This document shows positions 15,327-23,617 of a stretch of DNA of 53,229 nucleotides, piece after piece. Positions within the stretch are counted from its first letter, which is position 1, and each line of letters begins with the position of its first letter. This DNA is from JAWLCQ01 sp041687095 (GTDB lineage: Bacteria > Planctomycetota > Phycisphaerae > SM23-33). The translations under genes were made by a program, and so were the position numbers. The DNA is taken from contig JAWLCQ010000011.1 in the NCBI GenBank assembly GCA_041687095.1, positions 1-53,229 of the forward strand. The letters run 5' to 3'. A model generated the notes under the pieces. The model saw only the letters and a list, made by a program, of their open reading frames with translations. It searched no databases and was not told the DNA's origin.

Positions 15327-16358
15327 ATGTACACTCGGGTCATGATGAATAAGTCTGCCCTTGCACGAAATGTCCAGGAAGCAGCGCCCGCTCAGCGCTC
15401 GCAGCGGCGTTTCTGGCGGCGAGTGGTGGTGCTGTTCGTCGGCGGGATCCTGCTGGCGAGCGGGGCGGTCTTCGCGTGGGGGTACTACGGATTCTACTGG
15501 CCGGTCGGGGAAGGACCGGCGGGGCCGGGCGTGGAGCGTGCACCGTTCGAGCGCGTCTGGAGCGAGCGGAGCGTGCTGCTGCTGGGGCTGGGGGACAGCG
15601 TGACGGCCGGTCTGGGGTCGCAGCCGGGCAAGTCGTACTTTGAGCTGCTGGCGAACTCGCCCGCCGACGACTGGGCGGACGTGCGGGGGCTGAGCCTCTC
15701 GCGCGTGCTGCCGAACCTGCGGGCGATCAACCGCTCCCGCTCGGGCACGAACTCGCTGCACCACTGGCGGCAGCAGATCGAACCGCTGGAGACCTTCGAC
15801 GCCAACGTCTTCGGGATCGTCGTGATGACCAGCGGGGGCAACGACATCATCCACGACTACTGCGCGGAGCGTCCCCGCGAGGGGGCGATGTACGGGGCCA
15901 CGCTGGAGCAGGCGCGGGAGTGGATCGCGAACTACGAGCGGCGGCTGGAGGCGATGATCGCGCGGATCGAAGCGAGCTTCCCGGGCGGGTGCGTGATCTT
16001 CCTGGCGAACATCTACGACTTCTCGGACGGGCGGGGGGTGCCCTGGATCCCGTTCGTGGACGTGGACCCCTGGGACGACGCGCTGGCGATCCACGCCGAG
16101 TACAACGCCGCCATCGCCCGCCTCGCCGCGGGGCACGGCAACGTGCACATGGTGGACATGTACTCGGCGTTCCTGGGCCACGGGATCGGCTGTCGGCGGT
16201 GGTGGACGGAGCACTACCGCAAGGACGACCCGCACTTCTGGTACCTGCACAACTTCGAGGACCCCAACCCGCGCGGGTACGACGCGCTCCGCCGGCTGTT
16301 CCTCAACGAGATGGCCCGCGTGCTGCCCGATGCGATCCACCGTGCCAAGGACGAGTAG
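15327..16358 (+). CDS. SGNH/GDSL-type hydrolase with N-terminal membrane anchor
   Basis: The product is 343 aa. A single hydrophobic segment at about 33-52 (VVVLFVGGILLASGAVFAWG) anchors it or exports it. Block I is GLGDSVTAGLG with nucleophile S91. Block III is MTSGGNDIIHDYC with the oxyanion asparagine. The usual C-terminal DxxHPN motif is not canonical: the region reads YLHNFEDPNPRGYDAL (about 306-321), where the aligned histidine would be D312, although H308 is close. Substrate unknown; the family includes esterases, lipases and polysaccharide deacetylases. Start at the ATG just after GGGAGG; two in-frame ATGs at 15342 and 15345 lack a site. Confidence 0.8.
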   Translation: MYTRVMMNKSALARNVQEAAPAQRSQRRFWRRVVVLFVGGILLASGAVFAWGYYGFYWPVGEGPAGPGVERAPFERVWSERSVLLLGLGDSVTAGLGSQPGKSYFELLANSPADDWADVRGLSLSRVLPNLRAINRSRSGTNSLHHWRQQIEPLETFDANVFGIVVMTSGGNDIIHDYCAERPREGAMYGATLEQAREWIANYERRLEAMIARIEASFPGGCVIFLANIYDFSDGRGVPWIPFVDVDPWDDALAIHAEYNAAIARLAAGHGNVHMVDMYSAFLGHGIGCRRWWTEHYRKDDPHFWYLHNFEDPNPRGYDALRRLFLNEMARVLPDAIHRAKDE

Positions 16359-16440
16359 CGGGGATGCAAGGGATGCAGGGGATTCATGTTCTTGAGCGGG
16401 GATGAACGCAGATGAACGCGGATAGAAGAAAGCGTCAGGG
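16359..16440. repeat. GGGATGCA and GATGAACGCA word repeats
   Basis: Tandem GGGATGCAAGGGATGCAGGGG words are followed by GAGCGGGGATGAACGCAGATG words. The same pair occurs at 47080-47155, and the reverse-complement orientation at 32090-32205 and 48364-48397. Here only one arm is present. Confidence 0.65.
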
Positions 16441-16476
16441 GGAGCACGACCTCGGTCTGTCTTCGCTTTCCTGGTC

Positions 16477-16746
16477 CTATTGCCTATCGTCCAATCCCCT
16501 GCCTTCGGGTTTCGGGAACGGCTCCATGGCATCCAGCAGATCCGCCATGCTGTCCAGGCGGACCCCGGGCCGTAGACCGCCGCGGCGGGAAGACACGGGC
16601 AACGCCGTTCGAGTAGACGCTTCCTGGCGGATCAGCGATTCCCGCAGCGCATCCTCGACAACGTGGTCGATGGTGCGCCCGGACGCTGAAGCAAGCTTGC
16701 TCACGCGCCGGAAGAGGTCGTCCGCGATTTCCAGAGTCACGCGCAT
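16477..16746 (-). CDS. VapB-type ribbon-helix-helix antitoxin without a toxin
   Basis: The product is 89 aa from the ATG at 16746. MRVTLEIADDLFRRVSKLAS is the typical beta-strand plus helix start of VapB-type RHH antitoxins, followed by GRTIDHVVEDALRESL. The C-terminus PVSSRRGGLRPGVRLDSM and ADLLDAMEPF matches the toxin-binding tail of VapB proteins. A VapC PIN-domain toxin normally overlaps the stop on the same strand. Here the next bases (16476 down to 16359) hold only repeat words, so the toxin is absent. The protein may still repress or neutralise a toxin encoded elsewhere. Confidence 0.8.
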   Translation of the reverse strand: MRVTLEIADDLFRRVSKLASASGRTIDHVVEDALRESLIRQEASTRTALPVSSRRGGLRPGVRLDSMADLLDAMEPFPKPEGRGLDDRQ

Positions 16747-16896
16747 ATGTCCAAGTGTATCAGAAGGGACCTTCCGGGGCGTCAACTCCGCCAGTGAACC
16801 CCATGTCCTTACGTTACAGGCCATTCCCCGCGCCGCGGAGCCTTCACAGCACACCCACGCAAATCCGAAATCCGCAATTCGAAATCTCTCGTGGTT

Positions 16897-18240
16897 CTAC
16901 CACGTATACGGCACAGTTCCGCTCTCGTCGGTGACGTAGCCCCAGCGGGCGACGAGGTCCTCCCCGCGGGGAAAGTCGTCGCCCAGGGCGTCCAGCCACC
17001 GCTGAGTGCGGGCGTCGAGCGTGCGAAGGAGATCGGCGCGGTCGGGGCGGTGGACGAGGTTGTCGAGTTGATAGGGGTCCGCCTCGTTGTCGTAGAGCAG
17101 CCAGGGACCATCCAGCGTGCGGGCGTAGGTGTAGCGGTCCGTCCGCACGCCGCGGTACTCCACGCCCCCGCCCGCTCGGGTGTACTCGCCGAAGGGGTGG
17201 TAGCAGGCGATGAGGGCGGAGTCGGTGGGGGCGGGGGCGTCACCGGTGAGGTACGGCGTATAGTCGGCGCCCTGGACGGTCTCGGGAATGGGAGCACCGG
17301 TGAGGCCCAGCAGCGTGGGCATGAGGTCGGGCGTGTTGAGGAGCGCGGGGATCTCGCGGGCCTCCGCGAACCGCCGCGGGTAGCGGATCAGCAGCGGGAC
17401 GCGGATGGACTCGTCGTAGGGCTTCTGCTTGCGCTGCAGCCCCTGCGAGCCGAGCATGTCCCCGTGGTCGGACCAGAAGACGAAGATCGTGTCGTCCTCG
17501 AGCCCCGTCTGGCGGAGCGTGGCCCGCAGGCCGCCCACGCACTCGTCGAGAGCGGTGATGTGGGCGTAGTAGCCCGCAAGGTCCTTGCGGGCGCGCTGCT
17601 GCCACTCGGCGGGCACGTTGGGGCGAAGGACGATGCCTTCGGGGTCGTACATCGCCCGGAACCGCTCGGGGGCGGTCTCGTAGGGGTTGTGCGGCGTGCC
17701 CCAGGAGAGGGCCATCACGAAGGGCGTGTCGCGGCCCGCGCGGGAGCGGAGGTAGTCCTGCACGTCGCGGGTCTGGGCGAGCGTGTCGTACCCGTCCCAC
17801 TGGCGCGGGGTGGGGTCGTCGGCGGCGTGGTAGGCGGAACGGTTGTAGTCGTGCGTGCACTCGAGGACCTTCCAGTAGTCGAACCCGTGGCGCCGCTCGC
17901 GCGGGATGTAGCTCGACCGCCCGTGCCCGTCGAGGTGCCACTTGCCCACGTACGCCGTGTCGTACCCCTCGGCCGACAGGACCTCGGCGAAGGTGGGGGC
18001 GGCGTTGGAGAGGCAGACGTCGTTGACGAACACCCCGTGGGTGTGGGGGTACTGCCCGTTGAGCAGCGACGCCCGCGCGGGCGAGCACACGGGGCAGCCC
18101 GAGATGCAGCGGGTGAAGCGGAGCCCCTCGCGGGCGAGGGCGTCGAGGTGCGGGGTGCGGACGTTGGGGTCCCCGGCGAAACCGGCCGCCTGGTAGCGAA
18201 GCTGGTCGGCGAAGACGAGGACGATGTTGGGACGGCGCAT
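16897..18240 (-). CDS. Formylglycine-dependent sulfatase
   Basis: The product is 447 aa. It begins MRRPNIVLVFADQLRYQAAG, the metal-binding strand of the alkaline-phosphatase superfamily. The active-site motif is CSPAR at 52-56, and C52 would be converted to formylglycine by a sulfatase-maturating enzyme. VGKWHLDGHG and FWSDHGDMLGSQGLQRK supply the further metal and sulfate ligands. No signal peptide is present, so export is doubtful. The family cleaves sulfate esters from polysaccharides and other compounds, and sulfatases are numerous in planctomycetes. The ATG is preceded by AGGAG. No sulfatase-maturating enzyme is visible in the window. Confidence 0.93.
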   Translation of the reverse strand: MRRPNIVLVFADQLRYQAAGFAGDPNVRTPHLDALAREGLRFTRCISGCPVCSPARASLLNGQYPHTHGVFVNDVCLSNAAPTFAEVLSAEGYDTAYVGKWHLDGHGRSSYIPRERRHGFDYWKVLECTHDYNRSAYHAADDPTPRQWDGYDTLAQTRDVQDYLRSRAGRDTPFVMALSWGTPHNPYETAPERFRAMYDPEGIVLRPNVPAEWQQRARKDLAGYYAHITALDECVGGLRATLRQTGLEDDTIFVFWSDHGDMLGSQGLQRKQKPYDESIRVPLLIRYPRRFAEAREIPALLNTPDLMPTLLGLTGAPIPETVQGADYTPYLTGDAPAPTDSALIACYHPFGEYTRAGGGVEYRGVRTDRYTYARTLDGPWLLYDNEADPYQLDNLVHRPDRADLLRTLDARTQRWLDALGDDFPRGEDLVARWGYVTDESGTVPYTW

Positions 18241-18332
18241 GCTAGTTGGCTCCTGGTGACTGACGAGGAGATGGTAGCGGGTCGGCGGGCGGACTGGAAC
18301 ACCAGGTATGCAAGGCGGGACTCGGAGGGAAC

Positions 18333-18412
18333 TGGCCGCAGAGACGCGGAGAACGCGGAGAAGAGGATGTCTTCCGTTCCTCTCGGCGTCCTCCGCGTCT
18401 CTGCGGCTCAGG
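18333..18412. repeat. CGCAGAGACGCGGAGA-word hairpin
   Basis: The left arm GGCCGCAGAGACGCGGAGAA (18333-18365) and right arm CTCCGCGTCTCTGCGGCTC (18390-18412) are complementary word arrays with about 25 bases between. It lies between the small Cys protein stop and the sulfatase start. Confidence 0.75.
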
Positions 18413-18414
18413 GT

Positions 18415-18702
18415 TCAGCCTTCGGTATTGCCACACCGCCGCTTGGCCTGCTCGATGAGTTCGACGAGGGTGACGACCTTGTCGGGTCGCGGCTGGCGGA
18501 GCTTCTCGATCACCGCCTCCCCGTAGTGCTCGCGGAGGTAGGCCTCGACGTCCAGCGCGTTCGCCCAGCACCCGAGCATGCCCGGGCAGGGCGTATCGGA
18601 CGCGGGGGCGCGGCAGTAGGAGAAGGGCACGTCATGCCCCAGCCGGGGGCAGCGGATGCTCCTGGCGTCGTGGGCGGCGATGTCGGGGGTGGAATCAGGC
18701 AT
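18415..18702 (-). CDS. Small cysteine-containing protein of unknown function
   Basis: The product is 95 aa. It contains SIRCPRLGHDVPFSYCR (C18, C30) and DTPCPGMLGCW (C39, C45). Four cysteines plus a histidine suggest a metal-binding or zinc-ribbon-like fold. The C-terminal half is helical (VEAYLREHYGEAVIEKL, VTLVELIEQAKRR). I have an impression of similar small proteins in delta-proteobacteria and planctomycetes, but no function is known to me. The start is supported by a promoter that places the transcript start at or near the ATG. Confidence 0.75.
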   Translation of the reverse strand: MPDSTPDIAAHDARSIRCPRLGHDVPFSYCRAPASDTPCPGMLGCWANALDVEAYLREHYGEAVIEKLRQPRPDKVVTLVELIEQAKRRCGNTEG

Positions 18703-18707
18703 GGGGA

Positions 18708-18737
18708 TATTCTGGGGCTTCGGGGCCGTCGATTCAA
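18708..18737 (-). promoter_or_regulatory. Promoter giving a probably leaderless mRNA
   Basis: On the minus strand TTGAAT (18737-18732), an 18-bp spacer and AGAATA (18713-18708) precede the ATG at 18702 by 5 nt. A start site 6-7 nt after the -10 would fall on the ATG itself. Confidence 0.5.
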
Positions 18738-18748
18738 GGCGATCGCAG

Positions 18749-18950
18749 GATGGACGGTATGGACGGTATGGACGGAATGGACTGGATGGACGCTATGGAC
18801 GGGATGGACCGAATGGACGCTATGGACGGGATGGACGCCATGGATGCGGTGCACCCGTCTTGCCGGACCTCGCGGCGCTCCCGACCCGCCCGGCCGCACC
18901 GTCCACGTCCATACTGTCCATGCCGTCCATACAGTCCATATCGTCCATTC
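18749..18950. repeat. Long hairpin with ATGGAC / GTCCAT word arms
   Basis: The left arm (18749-18846) has about eleven ATGGACGGN-type 9-bp words. The right arm (18900-18950) has about six complementary GTCCATNNC words. The loop of about 50 bp is unique. Related arrays are at 5431-5530 and 35173-35215. It separates two minus-strand genes. Open frames through it (MDGMDGMDG...) are repeat artefacts. Confidence 0.88.
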
Positions 18951-18958
18951 CGCCCGCC

Positions 18959-21607
18959 CTACTGCAACTGCCACCGCCGCCGCAGGAGCCACTCGCCCGT
19001 CAGCAGGGCGACGAAGACCAGGAACAGGGCGGTGAAGTGGTAGAGGTGGTGGACGTCGGGGGTGGGGACGGGCCCGCCGCGGGCGAGCTGGCGGTCCACG
19101 ATCTGCTCCAGCAGTTCGGGCAGGCCGTGGATGTCGGCGTAGCGGCCGCCGGTGGTTTCGGCGATGGTGCGGAGGGCGTCGGCGTCACGGGCGAGGCGGT
19201 CCATCTCCGCCGACGCGGGGGCGACGGTCAGGGGCAGCTCGTCGCCGCCCAGCGCCACACCGTCGGCCGACGCGGCCGTCACGTGCAGGTCGTAGGCGCC
19301 CTCGGTCGCGGGGCGCCAGACCGCTTCATAGACGCCCCCCGCGCTGAGGGCCAGGGGCACGGTCTCGGGGGAGGCGGAGGGGTCCTTCGCGTCGCGCGGG
19401 CGCAGGACCGCCGACACGCGCGCGGTGTCCGTCGCCTGCCCGCGGGCGTCCTGCACGAACGCGCGGAGCGTGACCTCCTTGCCCGCCTGCACGTGGGGGG
19501 AGTCCACGCGGGCGACGACGGCGGGGGCGGCGTCCTCGGGGGCCTGGTCCACGTCGGCGAGCCACCGGATGAGCTGGCCCCAGAACCGCAGGTACGGGCT
19601 GTCCGCCCCCATCTCGCGGAGGGGCAGATACCACTGCCAAGTCGTGTCGGCGGCGAAGGCGGCGGAGCGGCCGGCCCCGTAGGGCTGGACGGCGAGGACG
19701 ATGAGGGGGCCCGCCTCGTTGGCGCGGGTGGGGTGAACGGCGAGGACGGTGGCGGCGGGTTTGGGGGCGGCGAAGGTCACGCCTCCCAGCAGTTCGGGCA
19801 GTTGCACCTCGGAGGCGGCGGGGGCGGCGTTGTTGGGCCCGCGGAAGTACCGGGCGATCCCGTCGAAGACCGGGTGCTGCTGCCCGAAGGCGGTGAGCTG
19901 CGGGAGGAAGGGCGTGGTCTCCTGCGGCTGGGCGCGGGGCCCGACGGTGACGGGCAGGGCCTCCTCGATCTCCGTCCCCCCGTACCCCCCGGGCCCGAAG
20001 CTGTTGAGCCCGCCCAGCATGACCAGCCCGCCCCCGTCGTTGACGAAGTCACGGAAGAGCCCCCGCTGGTCCCGCGAGAGGAACGTGCTGTCCAGGTCGC
20101 CCAGGACGATGACGTCGAAGAGCGCGAAGTCCTCCTTCGTTCGCGGGAGGTCCACCAGCCGCCGCCCGTCGATGGCGCCGGCGGCGGAGAAGCGGTTCTT
20201 CTGGATGCGGATGAGGGACAGGAGCTGGACGTTCTGGTCGGTGTCGAGGGCGCGGCGGAGGAACTTGTACTCGGGGCGGATGGAGCCCTCGACGTACAGG
20301 ACGCGGATGCGGGGCTCGGTGACGAGGACGTGGAGGTCGGCGGCGTTGTCGGTGGTGACGGTCTCGGCGGGGTTGGGGACGACCTCGACCCGCAGCTTCC
20401 GCAGTTCCGCTCTCCGTTTGGGTTCGCCCTCGGAGTCGCCCTCGGGCGCGTCGGGGGCGGTGCGGTCGCGGGGGGTGTACTTGAGTTCCCTGGTGAGGAC
20501 GGTCACGCCCTTGTCGGTCCAGAGGGGTTCGGTGGCGAGGGGGACGTCGGACCCCTCCTCCAGCAGGCGGAGTTCGCCGGAGAGGTTCTGGAACCCCACC
20601 GCCTGCACGCGGACGGTGATTCTCGCGACGTTGTTCCGCATGGCCTCGAAGGGCGTCTCGACGGACAGGACCCGCAGGTTCCGGCGGCCGGTCTCGCTCT
20701 CGTTGTCGCTCCCGAGTCCGACGGTGTAGACGGGGACGCCGGTTTCGAGGGCGGCGTCGCGGAGGGGGAGGGGGGCGTTGTGGATCCCGTCGCTGAGCAG
20801 CAGGATTCCCGCGAGGTTGCGGCGGTCGTCGATCCCGGCGGCGGTGCGGATGGCGGCGGCGAGGTCGGTCGCGTCGCTGCCGTCGGCGCGGGGGGTGAGG
20901 CGGGCGAGTTCGTCCCAGGAGTCCACGCTGCGGGCGTCGGTGGCGAAGTGCATCCAGACGGGGCGGAAGTGCTCCCGCAGGCGTTCGTCCTGCGCCCCCA
21001 GGGCGTGGATCGCCCGCGCGTACCGCGTCGCCGACGCCGACCCGTCGGCGGTCTCCATCGAGCCCGAGCGGTCCACGAGCACTGGGAGGTACATGCGGTA
21101 GCCCGTCAGGTCGGGGGCGACGGAGACGGCGGGCTTGAACAGCAGCAGCAGCAGGGCCGCGATCGCCGCCGCCCGCATCGCCAGCAGCGCCGTCATCCGC
21201 CCCGTGCCCAGGTAGGCGTAGACGGCGGCGTAGAAGACGGCGACGGCGAGAACGATCTGGACGGTGAGCAGCGCCATCCACGCCGCGAACCCCCACTCCC
21301 CCGTCGTCAGCAGCACGCCCCCCACCAGGAGCGTGCCCAGGGCAGCGAACGCGGCGGCGACGAGCGAGGACCGAGCCCCCCGGGCGTTGCCCTGGCGGGC
21401 GCGGCGGAGGGCGTCGAGGGCCAGGGCGGCCGCGAGGACCGGCGGAAGGACGGCCGCGATGCACAGCCCCCCGTCCCGCCACCGCCGCCGCGCCAGTTGC
21501 ACCAGCCCGTAGGCGACGAGCATGCCCGCCACCCCCACGAGCAGCCAGCCCAGCAGCTCATGACTCCGCGTGCCCAGGAACTCCAGCGAAAGGTTCTCCA
21601 TACTCAT
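18959..21607 (-). CDS. Large membrane protein with VWA and glutamine-amidotransferase-like domains
   Basis: The product is 882 aa. Four or five transmembrane segments occupy residues about 18-160. A von Willebrand A domain follows from about 172, with the MIDAS motif DRSGSM (D179, S181, S183). Residues about 460-690 resemble the class I glutamine-amidotransferase-like fold seen in BatA-type proteins (FDVIVLGDLDSTFL, FVNDGGGLVMLGG), without a catalytic cysteine visible to me. Beta-rich repeats follow, and a final transmembrane segment FTALFLVFVALLTGEWLLRR ends the protein. This architecture is common in planctomycetes beside MoxR/DUF58 genes, but none is adjacent here. Start is the first of two ATGs (21607 or 21601); neither has a strong ribosome site. 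Confidence 0.85.
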   Translation of the reverse strand: MSMENLSLEFLGTRSHELLGWLLVGVAGMLVAYGLVQLARRRWRDGGLCIAAVLPPVLAAALALDALRRARQGNARGARSSLVAAAFAALGTLLVGGVLLTTGEWGFAAWMALLTVQIVLAVAVFYAAVYAYLGTGRMTALLAMRAAAIAALLLLLFKPAVSVAPDLTGYRMYLPVLVDRSGSMETADGSASATRYARAIHALGAQDERLREHFRPVWMHFATDARSVDSWDELARLTPRADGSDATDLAAAIRTAAGIDDRRNLAGILLLSDGIHNAPLPLRDAALETGVPVYTVGLGSDNESETGRRNLRVLSVETPFEAMRNNVARITVRVQAVGFQNLSGELRLLEEGSDVPLATEPLWTDKGVTVLTRELKYTPRDRTAPDAPEGDSEGEPKRRAELRKLRVEVVPNPAETVTTDNAADLHVLVTEPRIRVLYVEGSIRPEYKFLRRALDTDQNVQLLSLIRIQKNRFSAAGAIDGRRLVDLPRTKEDFALFDVIVLGDLDSTFLSRDQRGLFRDFVNDGGGLVMLGGLNSFGPGGYGGTEIEEALPVTVGPRAQPQETTPFLPQLTAFGQQHPVFDGIARYFRGPNNAAPAASEVQLPELLGGVTFAAPKPAATVLAVHPTRANEAGPLIVLAVQPYGAGRSAAFAADTTWQWYLPLREMGADSPYLRFWGQLIRWLADVDQAPEDAAPAVVARVDSPHVQAGKEVTLRAFVQDARGQATDTARVSAVLRPRDAKDPSASPETVPLALSAGGVYEAVWRPATEGAYDLHVTAASADGVALGGDELPLTVAPASAEMDRLARDADALRTIAETTGGRYADIHGLPELLEQIVDRQLARGGPVPTPDVHHLYHFTALFLVFVALLTGEWLLRRRWQLQ

Positions 21608-21931
21608 TGAATCTATGGGCGGGCGGGCGGTTTCGCAACAAAGCGAGACACGGATTCACCGCAGAGGTCGCAAAGAGCGCAGAGAAGAGAACCGCTGCTC
21701 GTCCGCCCTTCACTGCCTCTGCGACCCTCGCGACCCTCGCGGTGAAGGACGCGGTTCGGCAATCCCAAAGCCCACCGACTGCGTCGGGGAGCCCCCTCCC
21801 CCACCGCAACCGCCCCGCGTCCAGCGAACTCCACTCCTGGAATTGGAAGCGAGGCTCCCCCGCGAGGTCCGCTTTGGCGTATAATCGCCCCCGATGGGAC
21901 CGCTTTTGCGTTCGCCTACTGGAGATGCGCC
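21608..21931. repeat. Leader of trpD with CGCAGAG-word hairpin and -10 box
   Basis: CACCGCAGAGGTCGCAAAGA words (21658-21690) and complementary CTCTGCGACCCTCGCG words (21716-21745) form another word hairpin. A degraded REP follows at 21769-21795. TATAAT at 21880-21885 is a likely -10 for trpD, but no good -35 is visible. No gene is seen. Confidence 0.6.
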
Positions 21932-22957
21932 ATGCCCGACGCGCTGCCCTACAACCAACTGCTCTCCCGCGTGATCGCCCGCGAGGACCTCTCGCTCGAC
22001 CTCGCCCATTCCGCCTTTGGGCAGCTCATGGACGGGCTGTGGACCGAGGCCCAGACCGGGGCCTTCCTCGCCGCCCTCGCCGCCAAGGGCGAGACGCCCT
22101 CCGAGATCGCCGGGGCCGCCCTCGCCATGCGCCAGCACGTCATCCCCATCGACACCCACGGCTGCGACGTCATCGACACCTGCGGGACCGGGGGCACGGG
22201 GCTGGGCACGTTCAACATCTCCACCGCCGCCGCCCTCGTCGCCGCCGCCTGCGGGGCCAAGGTCGCCAAGCACGGCAACCGCACCAACACCCGCCCCTCC
22301 GGGTCCGCCGACGTGCTGCTGGCCCTGGGCGTGAACCTCGACGCCGCCCCCGACACCGTCGCCCGCTGCCTCGACGCCGCCAACATCTGCTTCTGCTACG
22401 CCATCAAGCACCACCCGGCCATGAAGTACGCCGTCCCCGTCCGCAAGCAGCTCGCCGTCCGCACCATCTTCAACGTCCTGGGCCCGCTCACCAACCCCGC
22501 CGGGGCGAAGCGCCAGGTCCTGGGCGTCTTCGACGCCCGCCTCACCCCCACCCTCGCCTCCGTCCTGCAGACCCTGGGAGCCACCCGCGCCCTCGTCGTC
22601 CACGCCGACGACGGGCTCGACGACGTGTCCACCACCTGCTCCACCAGCGTCTCGGAACTCTCCGACGGACAGATCCGCCACTACCGCCTGTGCCCCGACG
22701 ACTTCGGGCTCCAGCGCTGCGGGATCGACGCCCTGCTCATCCGCTCCGCCGACGAGTCCGCCGCCGCCGTCCGCGAAGTCCTCGCGGGCATCAAGGGCCC
22801 GCGACGCGACATCGTCCTGCTCAACGCCGCCACCGCCCTCTACACCGCCGAAAAGGCCCCCTCCATCGCCGCCGCCCTCCCCCTCACCGCCGACGCCGTC
22901 GACAGCGGGGCGGCCCGCGAAACGCTGGAGACCCTCATCCGCGCCAGCCACGCCTGA
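21932..22957 (+). CDS. trpD: Anthranilate phosphoribosyltransferase
   Basis: The product is 341 aa, normal for the family. It transfers the phosphoribosyl group from PRPP to anthranilate, the second step of tryptophan synthesis from chorismate. VIDTCGTGGTGLGTFNISTA (80-99) is the PRPP-binding loop. VAKHGNRTNTRPSGSADVL, with the anthranilate-binding residues, and FNVLGPLTNPA follow. In the usual GTGGD motif the aspartate is threonine (T89). The start follows GGAG with 7-nt spacing. No other trp gene is in the window, so it is an isolated pathway gene. Confidence 0.95.
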   Translation: MPDALPYNQLLSRVIAREDLSLDLAHSAFGQLMDGLWTEAQTGAFLAALAAKGETPSEIAGAALAMRQHVIPIDTHGCDVIDTCGTGGTGLGTFNISTAAALVAAACGAKVAKHGNRTNTRPSGSADVLLALGVNLDAAPDTVARCLDAANICFCYAIKHHPAMKYAVPVRKQLAVRTIFNVLGPLTNPAGAKRQVLGVFDARLTPTLASVLQTLGATRALVVHADDGLDDVSTTCSTSVSELSDGQIRHYRLCPDDFGLQRCGIDALLIRSADESAAAVREVLAGIKGPRRDIVLLNAATALYTAEKAPSIAAALPLTADAVDSGAARETLETLIRASHA

Positions 22958-23024
22958 CCCGCAGGCCCTCCGTCGCCGCCGCCTGACCGAACCCCTCACT
23001 GCCCCGGCCGCCGCCGCTTTGCCC

Positions 23025-23375
23025 TCACGCCGCCTGCCCGGGCCGCGGACCAATCACGAACCGCTCCCCCGCCTGCTGCCAGTCCGCCTTCCCGGCGGCG
23101 TAGTCGTAGACCTCCCTGTAGCCCAGCGCCTCCATCTTCCTCGCGGCCGTGGGGGAGGCGTGGCACTGGAGGTTCTGGCAGTACACCACCACGGGCCGGT
23201 CCCGGTCGGGTACGGCGGCCTGGATGGCGAGTTCGAAGTCCTCCCCCAGCGGGACGTTGATGGCCCCCGGGATGTGGAACCGCCGGTAGTCCGCCCTGCT
23301 GAGAACCTCGACGATCACGAGATCGTCCCTCTCGTCCCGCAGCTCCTTGAGCCCGTCGCGGTCGATGGTCTGCAT
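23025..23375 (-). CDS. Single-domain rhodanese
   Basis: The product is 116 aa. EVLSRADYRRFHIPGAINVP is the CH2A region, and VVYCQNLQCHASPTAARKMEALGY carries the active-site loop with C91 and C96. It is a cytoplasmic sulfurtransferase-like module; the sulfur donor and acceptor are unknown. The loop CQNLQC differs from the common CxxGxR pattern but is seen in other single-domain members. AAGGAG precedes the ATG. It is divergent from lpd, with 242 bp between the starts. Confidence 0.9.
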   Translation of the reverse strand: MQTIDRDGLKELRDERDDLVIVEVLSRADYRRFHIPGAINVPLGEDFELAIQAAVPDRDRPVVVYCQNLQCHASPTAARKMEALGYREVYDYAAGKADWQQAGERFVIGPRPGQAA

Positions 23376-23465
23376 CGTGTGCTCCTTGCGTGTCGTCGAG
23401 CCAGGCTGCCCCTTGCGACCATTGTAGAAGCTCAGGCACGGCCATCGCGAAGTCGCAGTCGCGGA

Positions 23466-23500
23466 CGCCGCGGATGTGCTGCTTACAGCCGTGCTCGCCC
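23466..23500. repeat. CACGGCTG-type palindromic repeat, degraded copy
   Basis: ACGCCGCGGATGTGCTGC then TTACAGCCGTGCTCGCCCG. The left stem is mutated compared with the copies at 13896, 15180, 41341 and 51607. Confidence 0.5.
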
Positions 23501-23617
23501 GCAGGCCCCACGTTCCCGCGTGCCCCCATACGCCGCCCTATAATGTGCTGCAGCACGCCCGCCGCACAGGCGCTCGCGGGCGGACACGGGTCGGGCACGC
23601 TCGGTTGAGGAGGACGG

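Noticed and set aside
14034..16532. 832-aa open frame with KTNP/QNKPT runs on the minus strand
   Set aside because: It crosses the interspersed repeat array and the SGNH gene; the repeats are non-coding in all likelihood.
18750..19043. Open frame with MDGMDGMDG repeats
   Set aside because: Translation of the 9-bp ATGGAC array; no ribosome site and no conserved region.
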